Below are positions 43,467 to 52,153 of a stretch of 64,000 bases of DNA, piece by piece (position 1 is the first letter of the stretch; every line of letters starts with the position of its first letter). Position numbers and translations under genes: made by a program. A model generated the notes under the pieces. That model saw only the letters and a list, made by a program, of their open reading frames with translations, was not told the DNA's origin and did not search any database. Source of the stretch: an uncultured Bacillaceae bacterium (GTDB lineage: Bacteria; Bacillota; Bacilli; Bacillales; Bacillaceae_L); contig CANMHG010000009.1 in assembly GCA_947497585.1 (NCBI GenBank), forward strand, positions 1-64,000. Direction: 5' to 3'.

Positions 43467-44162
43467 ATGATTAATACTAGTGATTTTCGAGAGGACTTGG
43501 CTTATTTAAGTAGCTCCTTAAGTAAACGTCTTAAACAAAAGTTTGGGAAAGGTCCAGAAACGTGTTTTGCCTCTTTAAAGGATGATATGTTAACTATCCA
43601 TATAAAGAGATTTATTACACCTGCTGAAGAAGTGTTAATGGAAAGTGAGAATAGTACCTTAGCCTTACAATTTCGTTCAGTAATCATACAAGCTATACTC
43701 AATGAATTTATAGCTGAAATCATGTGCGAATATCAGATACAAATCGAAACAGCATTTCATGATTGGAACTATGATATCAATAGTGGGATGATCTTATTAA
43801 AGATTAATCAAGATACGATATACGGAAATGAATACCAATCTTCCGCGGAAAATAATAAAATAATAAAAACACTTCAACATGTTACCTCTAATATTCATAA
43901 GGTACCAACTCATTATAAGCTAAATCGATTAAATGCAAATTCGTATGCTATTGAATGTAAAGAAATTATGTTGGATATTGAAAAGGTACTATATTACAAA
44001 GGCTATGAAGAGATCTTACTTGAAAGATCAAAAGAAATAAAAAATAGCTATATGCAGCATATTCAATTATTTGAAGACTCCTTTGGACGTGGGATAGAAA
44101 GTTTATTTATCATGTGGGACTATGAAAATGATAAAGGATATATTGTGTTTAATTTCGATTGA
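43467..44162 (+). CDS. MpsC family (DUF2294) protein, tandem-domain copy 1
   Basis: The protein is 231 aa. Residues 12-115 are a DUF2294/MpsC domain (KRLKQKFGKGPETCFAS, IHIKRFITPAEEVLM, FHDWNYDINSGMILL). Residues 138-231 repeat the plan in degenerate form (IECKEIMLDIEKVLYYKG, SLFIMWDYENDKGYIVF). Pfam names PF10057 for MpsC of the staphylococcal membrane-potential-generating system, but its role is unclear and mpsA/mpsB are not seen here. No membrane segment is present. A leader terminator lies just upstream, and two more copies follow. Confidence 0.82.
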   Translation: MINTSDFREDLAYLSSSLSKRLKQKFGKGPETCFASLKDDMLTIHIKRFITPAEEVLMESENSTLALQFRSVIIQAILNEFIAEIMCEYQIQIETAFHDWNYDINSGMILLKINQDTIYGNEYQSSAENNKIIKTLQHVTSNIHKVPTHYKLNRLNANSYAIECKEIMLDIEKVLYYKGYEEILLERSKEIKNSYMQHIQLFEDSFGRGIESLFIMWDYENDKGYIVFNFD

Positions 44163-44165
44163 TTG

Positions 44166-44194
44166 TTTACATAGCTTTAAGAATTTATTATAAT
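44166..44194 (+). promoter_or_regulatory. Sigma-A promoter of the 142-aa gene
   Basis: TTTACA, 17 nt, TATAAT. It gives a leader of about 185 nt that contains a terminator shortly before the start codon. Confidence 0.65.
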
Positions 44195-44315
44195 AACACA
44201 TGGAAAAGGGATAATAAGAGCCCGTTTCTCTACATAATTACTAGAAATCAAACACTTTAGATAAACTTAAGAAACATAGATTTGGTAGCAATGTTTTAGA
44301 AAAATAGCTAAACAT

Positions 44316-44361
44316 AAGCCAAAATAGGAGGACTTGTCCTTCCTATTTTGGCTTTTTTTAT
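44316..44361 (+). terminator. Terminator in the leader of the 142-aa gene
   Basis: AAGCCAAAATAGGA and TCCTATTTTGGCTT pair around a ~12-nt loop with further pairing, then T7. It ends 27 nt before the start codon. Confidence 0.85.
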
Positions 44362-44387
44362 TTTTTGGAGATAGGGAGATTTACTAC

Positions 44388-44816
44388 ATGGAAAAGGAAA
44401 TCTACTCAACATCTATTGCACGGGTTTCTTATGAATACTCTTACTGCAATAAAATAATCGAGGCGTTAGCATTCTTTGATTTAGAAGAAGTTAAGTCTAT
44501 CATACATGAGCTTGAAGTATTCATTTTAAATGAAATCCAAGTAAAAAGTGAACTTGAGCCATCAATTAATAGTATTAAAACCAACTTTGTAAAATTAAAA
44601 GAAATGAAGAAGAAACTATATGTAGTCCAACTGGATGAACAAAATGTGATTGTTCATGGAACTTTTATCATAACATTTTTAGGGAATATTAGATTGACCA
44701 TTGAAGAAGTCAGAATGTCTCTAAAACATTATTCGGGTACGCAGGCGAATCAATTGATTTTAGACTACCACTTAGATTTTTTAGATCGATTATTGAAGGA
44801 AATACTAATTAAATAG
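44388..44816 (+). CDS. Hypothetical protein in the MpsC cluster
   Basis: The protein is 142 aa, acidic and helical, with no membrane segment. It has SYCNKIIEALAFFDLEEVKSIIHELEVFI, a short central strand pair (KLYVVQLDEQNVIVHGTFIITFLGNI), and a helical end. ATG 44388 follows GGGAG; the frame opens earlier but inside the terminator hairpin. I do not recognise a family. It is inserted between MpsC copies, on the same strand and with the same leader design, which suggests joint control. Confidence 0.7.
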   Translation: MEKEIYSTSIARVSYEYSYCNKIIEALAFFDLEEVKSIIHELEVFILNEIQVKSELEPSINSIKTNFVKLKEMKKKLYVVQLDEQNVIVHGTFIITFLGNIRLTIEEVRMSLKHYSGTQANQLILDYHLDFLDRLLKEILIK

Positions 44817-44829
44817 TAGCGTGTAAAAT

Positions 44830-44872
44830 GCAAGATGATGCGATTATTTTCGTGTCATCTTGCTTTTTTTTG
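44830..44872 (+). terminator. Terminator upstream of the second MpsC-family gene
   Basis: GCAAGATGA and TCATCTTGC pair with an inner CGA/TCG helix, then T8. About 70 nt separate it from the next start codon. The only promoter-like pair there (TTGTCC, TATATT) would start transcription at the ribosome site, so read-through from upstream seems needed. Confidence 0.8.
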
Positions 44873-44941
44873 TGTAAAAAAAAGTACTTTTCCCAGCATT
44901 TGTCCATACTAAGTAAAAAAGTATATTTAAGGAGAGGTTTA

Positions 44942-45679
44942 ATGGAAGATAGTCTAAAGAAAATGCAACAGGATATCAGTAGCTTCACAGGTAGGTTATT
45001 TCGGGACCATTTTGGAAAAGGTCCCGAATCTGTTTATGTATCGATGGGCTATACTTTTTTAGTAATATACCTGCGAAATTTTATCACACCATCGGAAAGG
45101 GTTCTACTAGAACAAGATCAAGAGATGACAATCTTACAATTGAGAGGGAAACTAATGAAATCTATTTCCCCTGAGCTTAAAGCGTACATTGAAATCTTGA
45201 CAGGCATAAAAATTAGAGAGATTTATTATGACTGGGGGATTCATAATCATTCTGGAATGATTACTTGTATAAGTGAAGAACCTTTTACAGCGAAAGAAGC
45301 AATAGAAGAAGACTATGCTGGAAAAAGGCAGATTGATCAGGAAATCGTAGATATTAGTCATCAAGCTCAAAAAGCACCTGAAGAGATTTACTCTTGTGAA
45401 ATAAATGACCGCACTCTCGTTGTCATACGAAACGGCATTCTCGTTAGAATTGAAAAAGAACTAATTCGATTAGGGAATGATGAGCTGTTAAAGCGTGTAA
45501 AACGAAATTTAGAAAAAAGCTACCTACATAACAATAGTCATTTTGAAACGATTTTAAATAAAAGAGTGATTGATTCATTTGTAGACTGGGATTTCGAATT
45601 AGATAAAAGTGCGATTGTATTTATTCTTAATCCAAAACAGCCTCGAGAAACAACATGGGCACAAGTAGATAAAGAATAG
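44942..45679 (+). CDS. MpsC family (DUF2294) protein, tandem-domain copy 2
   Basis: The protein is 245 aa. The N-terminal domain has FRDHFGKGPESVYVSMG, IYLRNFITPSERVLLEQ and YYDWGIHNHSGMITC. The C-terminal half has LVVIRNGILVRIEKELIRLG and SFVDWDFELDKSAIVFIL. ATG 44942 follows GGAGAGG; upstream codons lie in the preceding terminator. It is followed 14 nt later by copy 3. Conservation of both halves among the three copies suggests a fixed two-domain architecture. Confidence 0.84.
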   Translation: MEDSLKKMQQDISSFTGRLFRDHFGKGPESVYVSMGYTFLVIYLRNFITPSERVLLEQDQEMTILQLRGKLMKSISPELKAYIEILTGIKIREIYYDWGIHNHSGMITCISEEPFTAKEAIEEDYAGKRQIDQEIVDISHQAQKAPEEIYSCEINDRTLVVIRNGILVRIEKELIRLGNDELLKRVKRNLEKSYLHNNSHFETILNKRVIDSFVDWDFELDKSAIVFILNPKQPRETTWAQVDKE

Positions 45680-45693
45680 AAAAGAGGAACGGA

Positions 45694-46374
45694 ATGGAAC
45701 TAAACGACAAACTCACCTATATCAGTAGTTACTGTAGTAAAGCATTACGAAAAAACTTCGGTAGAGGACCACAATCTTGTCAATCCACACTTAATCAAAA
45801 CTATCTAGTCCTTTATATCCGAGGATTTATTTCGCCAATGGAGGAAGTGTTGCTACAGCAGAAGCAGACGGATTATGTGGAAAACGCGAGATATGTTATC
45901 ATTAAACACTTATTAGAAGAATTAAAGGGAGTCGTTCAAGTCACGTTAGAAGTGGAAGTTGAAGAGTTTTATCATGACTGGAACTTTCCGAATAACTCAG
46001 GAATGATTATTCTCGTACTTGAAAAAGAGGTTTCTCAACCTGAATTGAACGTGGATTTTAGCATAAATGATTTAGAGAATGAAATCGCAAGAATAAGTGC
46101 TTTAGTCCAAAAAGTTCCTGAAGGTATTAAAACAATCCCAATTTCCCAAAATATAGTCCTAATTGTAAGAAACGGAATCTTAGTTCCAATAGAAAAAGCA
46201 CTAATTTCAAAGGGTTTTTCACAGGAACTAATAATAACGAAGGATGAACTTGAGAAAAAATATTTTCACCGTGACGGAAAGTTTGATCTGATTTTTAAGA
46301 AGAGAATTCATGATATATTTATAGATTGGAATCTAAAAGAAGATAAATCCTATATAGGTATAATCTTGGGATAA
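45694..46374 (+). CDS. MpsC family (DUF2294) protein, tandem-domain copy 3
   Basis: The protein is 226 aa. The first domain has KALRKNFGRGPQSCQST, LYIRGFISPMEEVLLQQ and FYHDWNFPNNSGMIIL. The second has VLIVRNGILVPIEKALISKG and IHDIFIDWNLKEDKSYIGII. It is closest to copy 2, particularly in the second domain (NGILVxIEK). AGAGGAACGG precedes the ATG. It is followed by a long leader and the PAS histidine kinase. Confidence 0.84.
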   Translation: MELNDKLTYISSYCSKALRKNFGRGPQSCQSTLNQNYLVLYIRGFISPMEEVLLQQKQTDYVENARYVIIKHLLEELKGVVQVTLEVEVEEFYHDWNFPNNSGMIILVLEKEVSQPELNVDFSINDLENEIARISALVQKVPEGIKTIPISQNIVLIVRNGILVPIEKALISKGFSQELIITKDELEKKYFHRDGKFDLIFKKRIHDIFIDWNLKEDKSYIGIILG

Positions 46375-46402
46375 TTAAATAGAATTCATATAGTAAAAAT
46401 GG

Positions 46403-46431
46403 TTGATGTTGTAAGAATATTCAAGTAAAAT
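46403..46431 (+). promoter_or_regulatory. Sigma-A promoter of the PAS kinase gene
   Basis: TTGATG, 17 nt, TAAAAT. A leader of about 200 nt follows, containing a GGTGGACGCGAGGACTGAAA segment that may fold, and ending in a terminator. Confidence 0.55.
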
Positions 46432-46559
46432 AAAGGTGGACGCGAGGACTGAAAGCCTTTGTCTTTATATGATAAATAATTGACCCAAATAACCAAATAA
46501 ATTTGGAATACGGTGCACTAAACAGTAACATCTATATAAATTATTGTGTTAGTCATTAT

Positions 46560-46612
46560 GCCAAAGAAAAAATAGAAAATAAATCTATTTCTTCTTTGGC
46601 TTTTATTTTTTT
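46560..46612 (+). terminator. Terminator in the leader of the PAS kinase gene
   Basis: GCCAAAGAA and TTCTTTGGC pair with an inner TAGA/TCTA helix, then a T-rich tail. It ends about 27 nt before the kinase start codon, again without space for a promoter. Confidence 0.82.
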
Positions 46613-46639
46613 ATAAGGATTCGAAAGGAAAGGAAAACG

Positions 46640-48754
46640 ATGGTATCAAATGTAGTTGATAAATTAAGAGATGCACTTTTCATTTTAGATGATGAGTGGT
46701 GTTTTACTTACCTGAATCCAGCAGCTGAGAAACTTCTCCTTAGAAAAAAAGAAGATTTACATAACAAATTAATATGGGATGAGTTTCAAGAAGCTCGGGA
46801 TTCTATATTCTACGAAAAGTATTACAAAGCCTATATTGACCAAGTTGAAGTAGAATTTGAGGCATATTATAAGCCTTTAAAATCATGGTTCGATGTCAGG
46901 GCATATCCATTTGAGAAAGGGATTGTTGTTCATTTTAGGGATATTAATAGAAGGATAAAATTGCTTGAAGAGAGTAGAGAGCATCATCGTTCTTTGTTTG
47001 AATACAACCCAGATGCTGTTTTCTCATTAGATTTGGCAGGAAATTATTTATCCGTGAATAAAAGCTTTGAAAAGTTATTTGGATATAACATGGAAGAATA
47101 TTTAAGCATGAATTTTGATCCTTTAGTCGTACCCGAAGATTTAGCAAAAACTCATTTTCATTTTAATCTAGCAGCAAATGGAACTCCACAAGAGTATGAA
47201 GTTGCTTGTTTAACCAAGGTAGGGGAAAGATTAGAAGTAAGTGCAATTAATGTTCCAATCATAGTGGATGGTAACATTGTTGGAGTCTATGGGATTGCAA
47301 AAGACATTACTCAAAATAAACGAGTAGAACAGGAAATGAAAGAAAGAGAGGCCAGCTTACAGACTGCGCTTCACATAGCAAGGTTAGGGAGTTGGACCTG
47401 GGATTTAAAAGAAGATGAACTTTATTGGTCTGACGAGCTACATCATACATTTGGAGCACCGAAGGACACGGAGCTCACGATCCAGACGTTTTTTAGTTAT
47501 GTACATCCAGAGGATAGACAAGTGGTAGAGGATTCAATTCAAGAAACGTTAAACGGAAAACCTTTTTTCTCGCACTATCGAATAATTCGCCCAAACGGTG
47601 AAGTACGCTATATTGATTCACTGGGGGAGCTTTTTTATGATGAAAATAACAACCCATCCAAGATCATTGGAACTACACAAGATGTAACCGATCGTAAGCT
47701 TGAACAAGAAAAGTTAAAGCGAAGCGAGGAACTATACCATTTAATCGCGGACAATTCACAAGATATTATCCTATTCACTGACACATGTGGTGTAATTACC
47801 TATGTATCACCAGCTATAACTAATGTCCTTGGATATGAGGCATCTGACATTATTGGTTCAAATAGGGAAGAATTAATTCATCAAGAAGATTTGAATATGT
47901 TAAAGGAGGTTTTTAATAAGCAAAAAGAAGTATCTGTCATGAGGGTCCTGCATCGCGAAGGACATTATGTATGGATTGAAATATCTATCAAATACATTAA
48001 GAATCAGGACAATCTTGTAGAAAAGGTTTTAATCATTGCTCGAGATATTACTGAAAGAATGGAAGCAAAAGAGCTAATGCTAAAGTCAGAAAAGTTATCC
48101 ATGGCAGGTCAATTAGCGGCGGGGATTGCTCATGAAATCCGTAATCCACTTACAGCCATTAAAGGGTTCCTAAAACTAATGCAAAGTGGTTTTGATATGG
48201 AAAAAGAATATCTAAACGTGATGGATTCTGAATTAGTTAGGATTGAATTTATCCTTAATGAGCTTCTTCTATTGGCGAAACCCACAAAGCACAGCTTTGA
48301 AAATAAGGATATAAATTCAGTTGTTCTTCATGTAGTTAAGCTTCTTGAAACAGAAGCAAATCTAAAAAATATTTTATTTAAAACAGAATTACATCATGAT
48401 GAAATCTATATTAATTGTGATGAAAATCAATTAAAACAAATTTTTATTAACTTTATAAAAAATGGTATTGAGGCAATGCCTACCGGTGGATTGATGACAA
48501 TTAACACTCGTCTTGAAAATGACCATGTTGTTTTTGAGATTAAAGATGAAGGTTGTGGAATCCCGAAGGAAAAACTGATGGACATTGGTCAACCCTTCTT
48601 CACTACAAAAGAGAAGGGAACTGGACTCGGATTAGCTGTAAGCTTTAGCATTGTTGAAAATCATAAAGGTGAAATTAATATAGAAAGTGAAGAGGGGAAA
48701 GGCACAACTATTTGTGTAAAGCTTCCACTTGTTCATGAAAAAGTTTTAGGATAG
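46640..48754 (+). CDS. Soluble PAS-domain sensor histidine kinase
   Basis: The protein is 704 aa with no membrane segment. Four PAS domains lie at about 1-105, 115-230, 240-352 and 365-472 (each ending in a DIT/DVT or DIN element). HisKA follows with the phospho-acceptor His498 in AGIAHEIRNPLTAIKGFLKLMQSG, then HATPase_c (NQLKQIFINFIKNGIEAMP, DEGCGIP, GTGLGLAVSFSIVENH). The H-box resembles Kin-type sporulation kinases (KinA/KinE). No response regulator is adjacent, as is usual for kinases feeding the sporulation phosphorelay. It follows the MpsC cluster with a terminator-containing leader. Confidence 0.9.
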   Translation: MVSNVVDKLRDALFILDDEWCFTYLNPAAEKLLLRKKEDLHNKLIWDEFQEARDSIFYEKYYKAYIDQVEVEFEAYYKPLKSWFDVRAYPFEKGIVVHFRDINRRIKLLEESREHHRSLFEYNPDAVFSLDLAGNYLSVNKSFEKLFGYNMEEYLSMNFDPLVVPEDLAKTHFHFNLAANGTPQEYEVACLTKVGERLEVSAINVPIIVDGNIVGVYGIAKDITQNKRVEQEMKEREASLQTALHIARLGSWTWDLKEDELYWSDELHHTFGAPKDTELTIQTFFSYVHPEDRQVVEDSIQETLNGKPFFSHYRIIRPNGEVRYIDSLGELFYDENNNPSKIIGTTQDVTDRKLEQEKLKRSEELYHLIADNSQDIILFTDTCGVITYVSPAITNVLGYEASDIIGSNREELIHQEDLNMLKEVFNKQKEVSVMRVLHREGHYVWIEISIKYIKNQDNLVEKVLIIARDITERMEAKELMLKSEKLSMAGQLAAGIAHEIRNPLTAIKGFLKLMQSGFDMEKEYLNVMDSELVRIEFILNELLLLAKPTKHSFENKDINSVVLHVVKLLETEANLKNILFKTELHHDEIYINCDENQLKQIFINFIKNGIEAMPTGGLMTINTRLENDHVVFEIKDEGCGIPKEKLMDIGQPFFTTKEKGTGLGLAVSFSIVENHKGEINIESEEGKGTTICVKLPLVHEKVLG

Positions 48755-48807
48755 CCTTCGCTGTGGCTATCCTATTAATTATTGGTTATGAACAGCTTAT
48801 TAACAAG

Positions 48808-48921
48808 TTACACACAAAATATCCACATAACTTTAAAAGTTATTAACAAAGTTATTCACATTTATCCTGTTTATGCACAGGTATATCCACAACTATCTGT
48901 GTATAACTAACTTTATGCACA
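48808..48921. promoter_or_regulatory. DnaA-box cluster
   Basis: Four sites match TTATNCACA: TTATTCACA 48852, TTATGCACA 48871, TGTGTATAA (reverse) 48898 and TTATGCACA 48913. Two sites read ATATCCACA (48819, 48883), one mismatch from TTATCCACA. A weaker TTACACACA lies at 48808. All but one face the same way. AT-rich TTATTAACAAAGTTA separates them. Confidence 0.75.
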
Positions 48922-48934
48922 GATTATTTTTGGT

Positions 48935-49114
48935 TTACTTAATGGTCTGTTGATTTCTCTTGATGGTAAAATAAAAAAAGATTGTGCCGCCGAATAGAAT
49001 AGCCACTATCAGTGCAAACATGCCAACCCCAATCTGGTCAATCATCGTGAATAGATAAAGGGCTAGGAACAAATCAATAATAATTCCAGATAAAAGTAAA
49101 AGTTTAATATTCAT
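48935..49114 (-). CDS. Small membrane protein (59 aa)
   Basis: ATG 49114 lies behind AAAAGGAGTATGTAAA. The 59-codon product has two hydrophobic helices (LLLLSGIIIDLFLALYLF and GMFALIVAILFGGTIFFYF) joined by a short TMIDQIG turn, and a basic tail. No family is recognised. It ends 14 bp from the DnaA-box cluster and is divergent from prfC. Confidence 0.7.
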   Translation of the reverse strand: MNIKLLLLSGIIIDLFLALYLFTMIDQIGVGMFALIVAILFGGTIFFYFTIKRNQQTIK

Positions 49115-49293
49115 TTTACATACTCCTTTTTGTGGAAATACTGTTAGTGTTTGCTATATTGTCCCAATAGTATTCACCTGGTACTAAAAAATACTGGATT
49201 GATTGTAGTAAGATGATTATAATTATGTAGTCAATAATCGTTTAAATTACGTATAATAAATGGTTGTAATTCATAGATGAGAGGATTAGTTGA

Positions 49294-50862
49294 ATGAGCT
49301 TAAATAATGAAGTATCAAGTAGACGTACCTTTGCAATCATCTCCCATCCCGATGCAGGGAAAACGACGATGACTGAAAAGCTACTTCTATTCGGAAATGT
49401 AATAAGAGAAGCTGGTACGGTTAAAGGGAAAAAAACAGGAAAGTTTGCTGCTTCAGACTGGATGGAAATTGAAAAGAAGAGGGGAATCTCAGTTACATCA
49501 AGTGTAATGAGTTTTCCATATCATGATTTTCATGTAAACATTCTAGATACCCCTGGACACGAAGATTTCAGTGAAGACACATACAGAACACTAACGGCAG
49601 TGGATAGTGTTGTAATGATTATCGACTCAACCAAAGGGGTTGAGCCACAAACGATTAAGTTGTTTAAGGTTTGTCGTATGAGAGGAATTCCGATCTTCAC
49701 ATTTATCAACAAGCTCGACCGTGATGGAAAAGAACCTTTAGAATTACTTTCAGAGCTTGAAGAGGTTCTTGGAATTGAGTCTTATCCAATGAACTGGCCT
49801 GTAGGTATGGGTAAAAGCTTACTTGGAATTTGGGATCGTTACAACTCTGAGTTCGTTCATTTCTTAGGAGATGAAAAGGAAGAGCGTATGGGACTAGACG
49901 AAGTTGGCCGCTTAGGAAATGACTCTCTGTTTGATAGTGTTCGAGATGATTTAAGTTTACTTGACGAGGCTGGTAACCAATTTGATGCTGAGCGCGTGAT
50001 CGCTGGTGAATTGACTCCTGTATTTTTTGGAAGTGCACTAGCAAACTTCGGAGTTCGTTCATTTTTTGATACATTCCTAAACTTTGCATCTCCTCCTAGA
50101 CCTAGGAAGGCAGACGAAGGGTTAATTCCACCGAATGAAGAGAACTTTAGTGGTTATATCTTTAAAATCCAAGCTAATATGAATCCTGCTCACCGTGACC
50201 GTATTGCATTTTTACGGGTATGTTCAGGAAAGTTCCAACGTGGGATGAGTGTTCAAGTAAGTCGTACAGGTAAGTCAATTAAATTGAACCAAACGCAACA
50301 GTTTATGGCAGCAAGCAGAGAAACCGTTGAAGAAGCCTATGCTGGTGATATTATTGGGATTTATGATCCTAATATTTATCAAATCGGGGATACGTTAACA
50401 GAAAGTAAAGACCCAATTACGTATCGTGAGCTTCCACAGTTCCCACCAGAAATTTTCCGAAAAGTGCGCGTGAAAAACGCAATGAAAGGAAAACAGTTTA
50501 AAAAGGGAATTGAGCAACTTGTTCAAGAAGGTGCGATTCAATTATTTAAACAAGAGCTAACAGATGAATACATTCTAGGTGCAGTAGGTCAACTTCAGTT
50601 TGAGGTATTCGAATACAGAATGAAGGGTGAATATGGAGTCGATATCGAGTTTACACAACTTGGCGACCGCATTCCTCGCTGGTTAACAGCACCACCTAAA
50701 GACCGCCGTTTATTTGATTCACGAAGTCTACTCGTGCAAGACCGTCATGATCGTTTTGCAGTTCTTTTTGAAAATGACTTTACGCTACGCTACTTTACAG
50801 AAAAGAACAAGGATATTGAGTTAGTGGATTTATTAGAGTCCAATGATTATAAGAGTTTATAA
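49294..50862 (+). CDS. prfC: Peptide chain release factor 3
   Basis: The protein is 522 aa. The G domain carries SHPDAGKTT (17-25), [14 protein letters not shown] and [14 protein letters not shown]3-specific segments follow, [33 protein letters not shown] switch region (here in two parts) and [15 protein letters not shown] near 375. It recycles RF1/RF2 after peptide release. B. subtilis lacks prfC, but other Bacillaceae have it. Initiation lacks a strong ribosome site (GAGAGGATTAGTTGA). A terminator and a 52-bp array follow. Confidence 0.93.
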   Translation: MSLNNEVSSRRTFAIISHPDAGKTTMTEKLLLFGNVIREAGTVKGKKTGKFAASDWMEIEKKRGISVTSSVMSFPYHDFHVNILDTPGHEDFSEDTYRTLTAVDSVVMIIDSTKGVEPQTIKLFKVCRMRGIPIFTFINKLDRDGKEPLELLSELEEVLGIESYPMNWPVGMGKSLLGIWDRYNSEFVHFLGDEKEERMGLDEVGRLGNDSLFDSVRDDLSLLDEAGNQFDAERVIAGELTPVFFGSALANFGVRSFFDTFLNFASPPRPRKADEGLIPPNEENFSGYIFKIQANMNPAHRDRIAFLRVCSGKFQRGMSVQVSRTGKSIKLNQTQQFMAASRETVEEAYAGDIIGIYDPNIYQIGDTLTESKDPITYRELPQFPPEIFRKVRVKNAMKGKQFKKGIEQLVQEGAIQLFKQELTDEYILGAVGQLQFEVFEYRMKGEYGVDIEFTQLGDRIPRWLTAPPKDRRLFDSRSLLVQDRHDRFAVLFENDFTLRYFTEKNKDIELVDLLESNDYKSL

Positions 50863-50870
50863 GGTAGTGG

Positions 50871-50900
50871 AATCAGTCTCTTTTAGGGGCTGATTTTTTT
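50871..50900 (+). terminator. Intrinsic terminator after prfC
   Basis: AATCAGTCTC pairs with GGGGCTGATT (two G-U pairs) across 5 nt, then T6. Confidence 0.75.
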
Positions 50901-50911
50901 ATAAAGGGCAA

Positions 50912-51119
50912 TTTATGTGACCTCATATAGCTTAAAACGTTGAGATGAGGGTTCATAAAATGATTTATGTGACCTCATATAGCTTAAAACGTTGAGACGA
51001 GGGTCCATAAAACGATTTATGTGACCTCATGTAGCTCAAAATGCTGAGATGAGGGTTCATAAAATGATTTATGTGACCTCATAAAGCTCAAAACGCTGAG
51101 ATGAGGTTTCATAAATTCA
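50912..51119. repeat. Tandem array, 4 copies of a 52-bp unit
   Basis: TTTATGTGACCTCA begins copies at 50912, 50964, 51016 and 51068, exactly 52 bp apart. The rest reads about TATAGCTTAAAACGTTGAGATG, then GGGTTCATAAAATGA. TTTATGTGACCTCA is the reverse complement of TGAGGTCACATAAA in the 19.6-20.2 kb array, so the two arrays share part of their unit in opposite orientation. Confidence 0.93.
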
Positions 51120-51140
51120 ATAAAATTAGAGGTGATACAC

Positions 51141-51382
51141 ATGGAAGCAACTGAAAACAAACTAACAATGGAAGAGTTCCATCGTAAAACGGCAGTAGTC
51201 TAGAAAATAATATTGCTGACTTTGACCTTGCATTTGCTTATGAAGTACTAGCAAGAGCTTATAAAGTTGCGGGAAAAGAACTAGAGGTCGAAAAATATAC
51301 ACAGCTGGCTATTGAAGCGAGTAAGAACATTGAAAAAGACGGAGACCGAAAAGTAGTACTATCTGATTTAGAAACAATTTAA
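51141..51382 (+). pseudogene. Internally deleted remnant of a Bacillus TPR-like gene
   Basis: An intact start behind AGAGGTGAT reads MEATENKLTMEEFHRKTAV and then stops at TAG. From about 51200 another frame reads LENNIADFDLAFAYEVLARAYKV, then an EKYTQLAIEASKNIEK segment to the natural stop at 51382. I recall intact Bacillus homologues in which these parts are joined by roughly 70 further residues. The remnant therefore looks like a deletion of ~200 bp that also broke the frame. A terminator follows. The function of the intact family is unknown to me. Confidence 0.7.
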
Positions 51383-51396
51383 TAATGAAATACTAC

Positions 51397-51426
51397 CGAC
51401 CAGCCTACAACCTGGTCGATTTTTAT
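51397..51426 (+). terminator. Intrinsic terminator after the remnant
   Basis: CGACCAG and CTGGTCG pair across 8 nt, followed by ATTTTTATT. Confidence 0.82.
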
Positions 51427-51504
51427 TACTCCAAAAAACGATGTGTTTTGAATAGATGACTAGATTGTGTACAATTGTTTAAGTAGAAGCAGGAGGTGAA
51501 CAAC

Positions 51505-52140
51505 TTGTTAAAAAGATTACTCATTCCGTTTGCACTAGCTTTGGTACTTACTATCATTCTACAAACGTTGAATATAAATGACATAGCCACTTATATAATC
51601 GTGTTTATCGTTATATTCGCAGTTCTCTATATTCCTATGTTTTATAAATCATTATTTTCAACCAATATAGAAGCAATTGACCGCTTTCTAGCAGACCGAG
51701 TAAAGCATCCACAGTACGGTCTATTTTATGGATTAGCCAATGATGACCGAACGTTAGTCGAAGAATCAATGGAAAAACTTCTGAAAAAATTTAAGCAACC
51801 AGCTGCACAAGGAATGTACAAAGTTATTTTTGCTTTATATAACAAGGATGCAAATGAGGCCAGGAAATACATAGACATGATAAAACAACCCGAATATAAA
51901 AAGTATTACGAAGCAGGTATTGCAATAGAGGAAAAGGACTATGAAGAGGCTCAAAGAATTTCAACTGCTTTACAAAAAGATTGGATGAGAGAAGCAGTTT
52001 TAGCAGAGGTTCAAAAAGGGAAGGGGAATCTAGAACAAGCTAAAGTCCATGCCCGAATGGCTTTAGAAGGTTCAAAGGGACTTCAAAGATATATGTATCA
52101 TAAAACTTACATTAGAGATTATAAAAATTTAGATTTATAA
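51505..52140 (+). CDS. Membrane-anchored TPR-like protein, unknown function
   Basis: The protein is 211 aa. Two hydrophobic helices at the N-terminus (LIPFALALVLTIILQ, YIIVFIVIFAVLYIPMFY) anchor a helical cytoplasmic or external region with repeat-like pairs (KHPQYGLFYGLAND, KYYEAGIAIEEKDYEEAQRI, GNLEQAKVHARMAL) that resemble tetratricopeptide units. TTG 51505 is preferred because AGGAGGTGA lies 5 nt upstream; the in-frame GTG 51496 is inside that site. It is 13 nt upstream of proC, so the two are co-transcribed. Confidence 0.72.
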   Translation: MLKRLLIPFALALVLTIILQTLNINDIATYIIVFIVIFAVLYIPMFYKSLFSTNIEAIDRFLADRVKHPQYGLFYGLANDDRTLVEESMEKLLKKFKQPAAQGMYKVIFALYNKDANEARKYIDMIKQPEYKKYYEAGIAIEEKDYEEAQRISTALQKDWMREAVLAEVQKGKGNLEQAKVHARMALEGSKGLQRYMYHKTYIRDYKNLDL

Positions 52141-52153
52141 AGGGGAGAGTGCA

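Noticed and set aside
43453..43470. Leader peptide of five codons (ATG AAG ATA TTC TTA TGA) overlapping the first MpsC start
   Set aside because: The only ribosome-like GGAG directly abuts the ATG, so initiation is unlikely.
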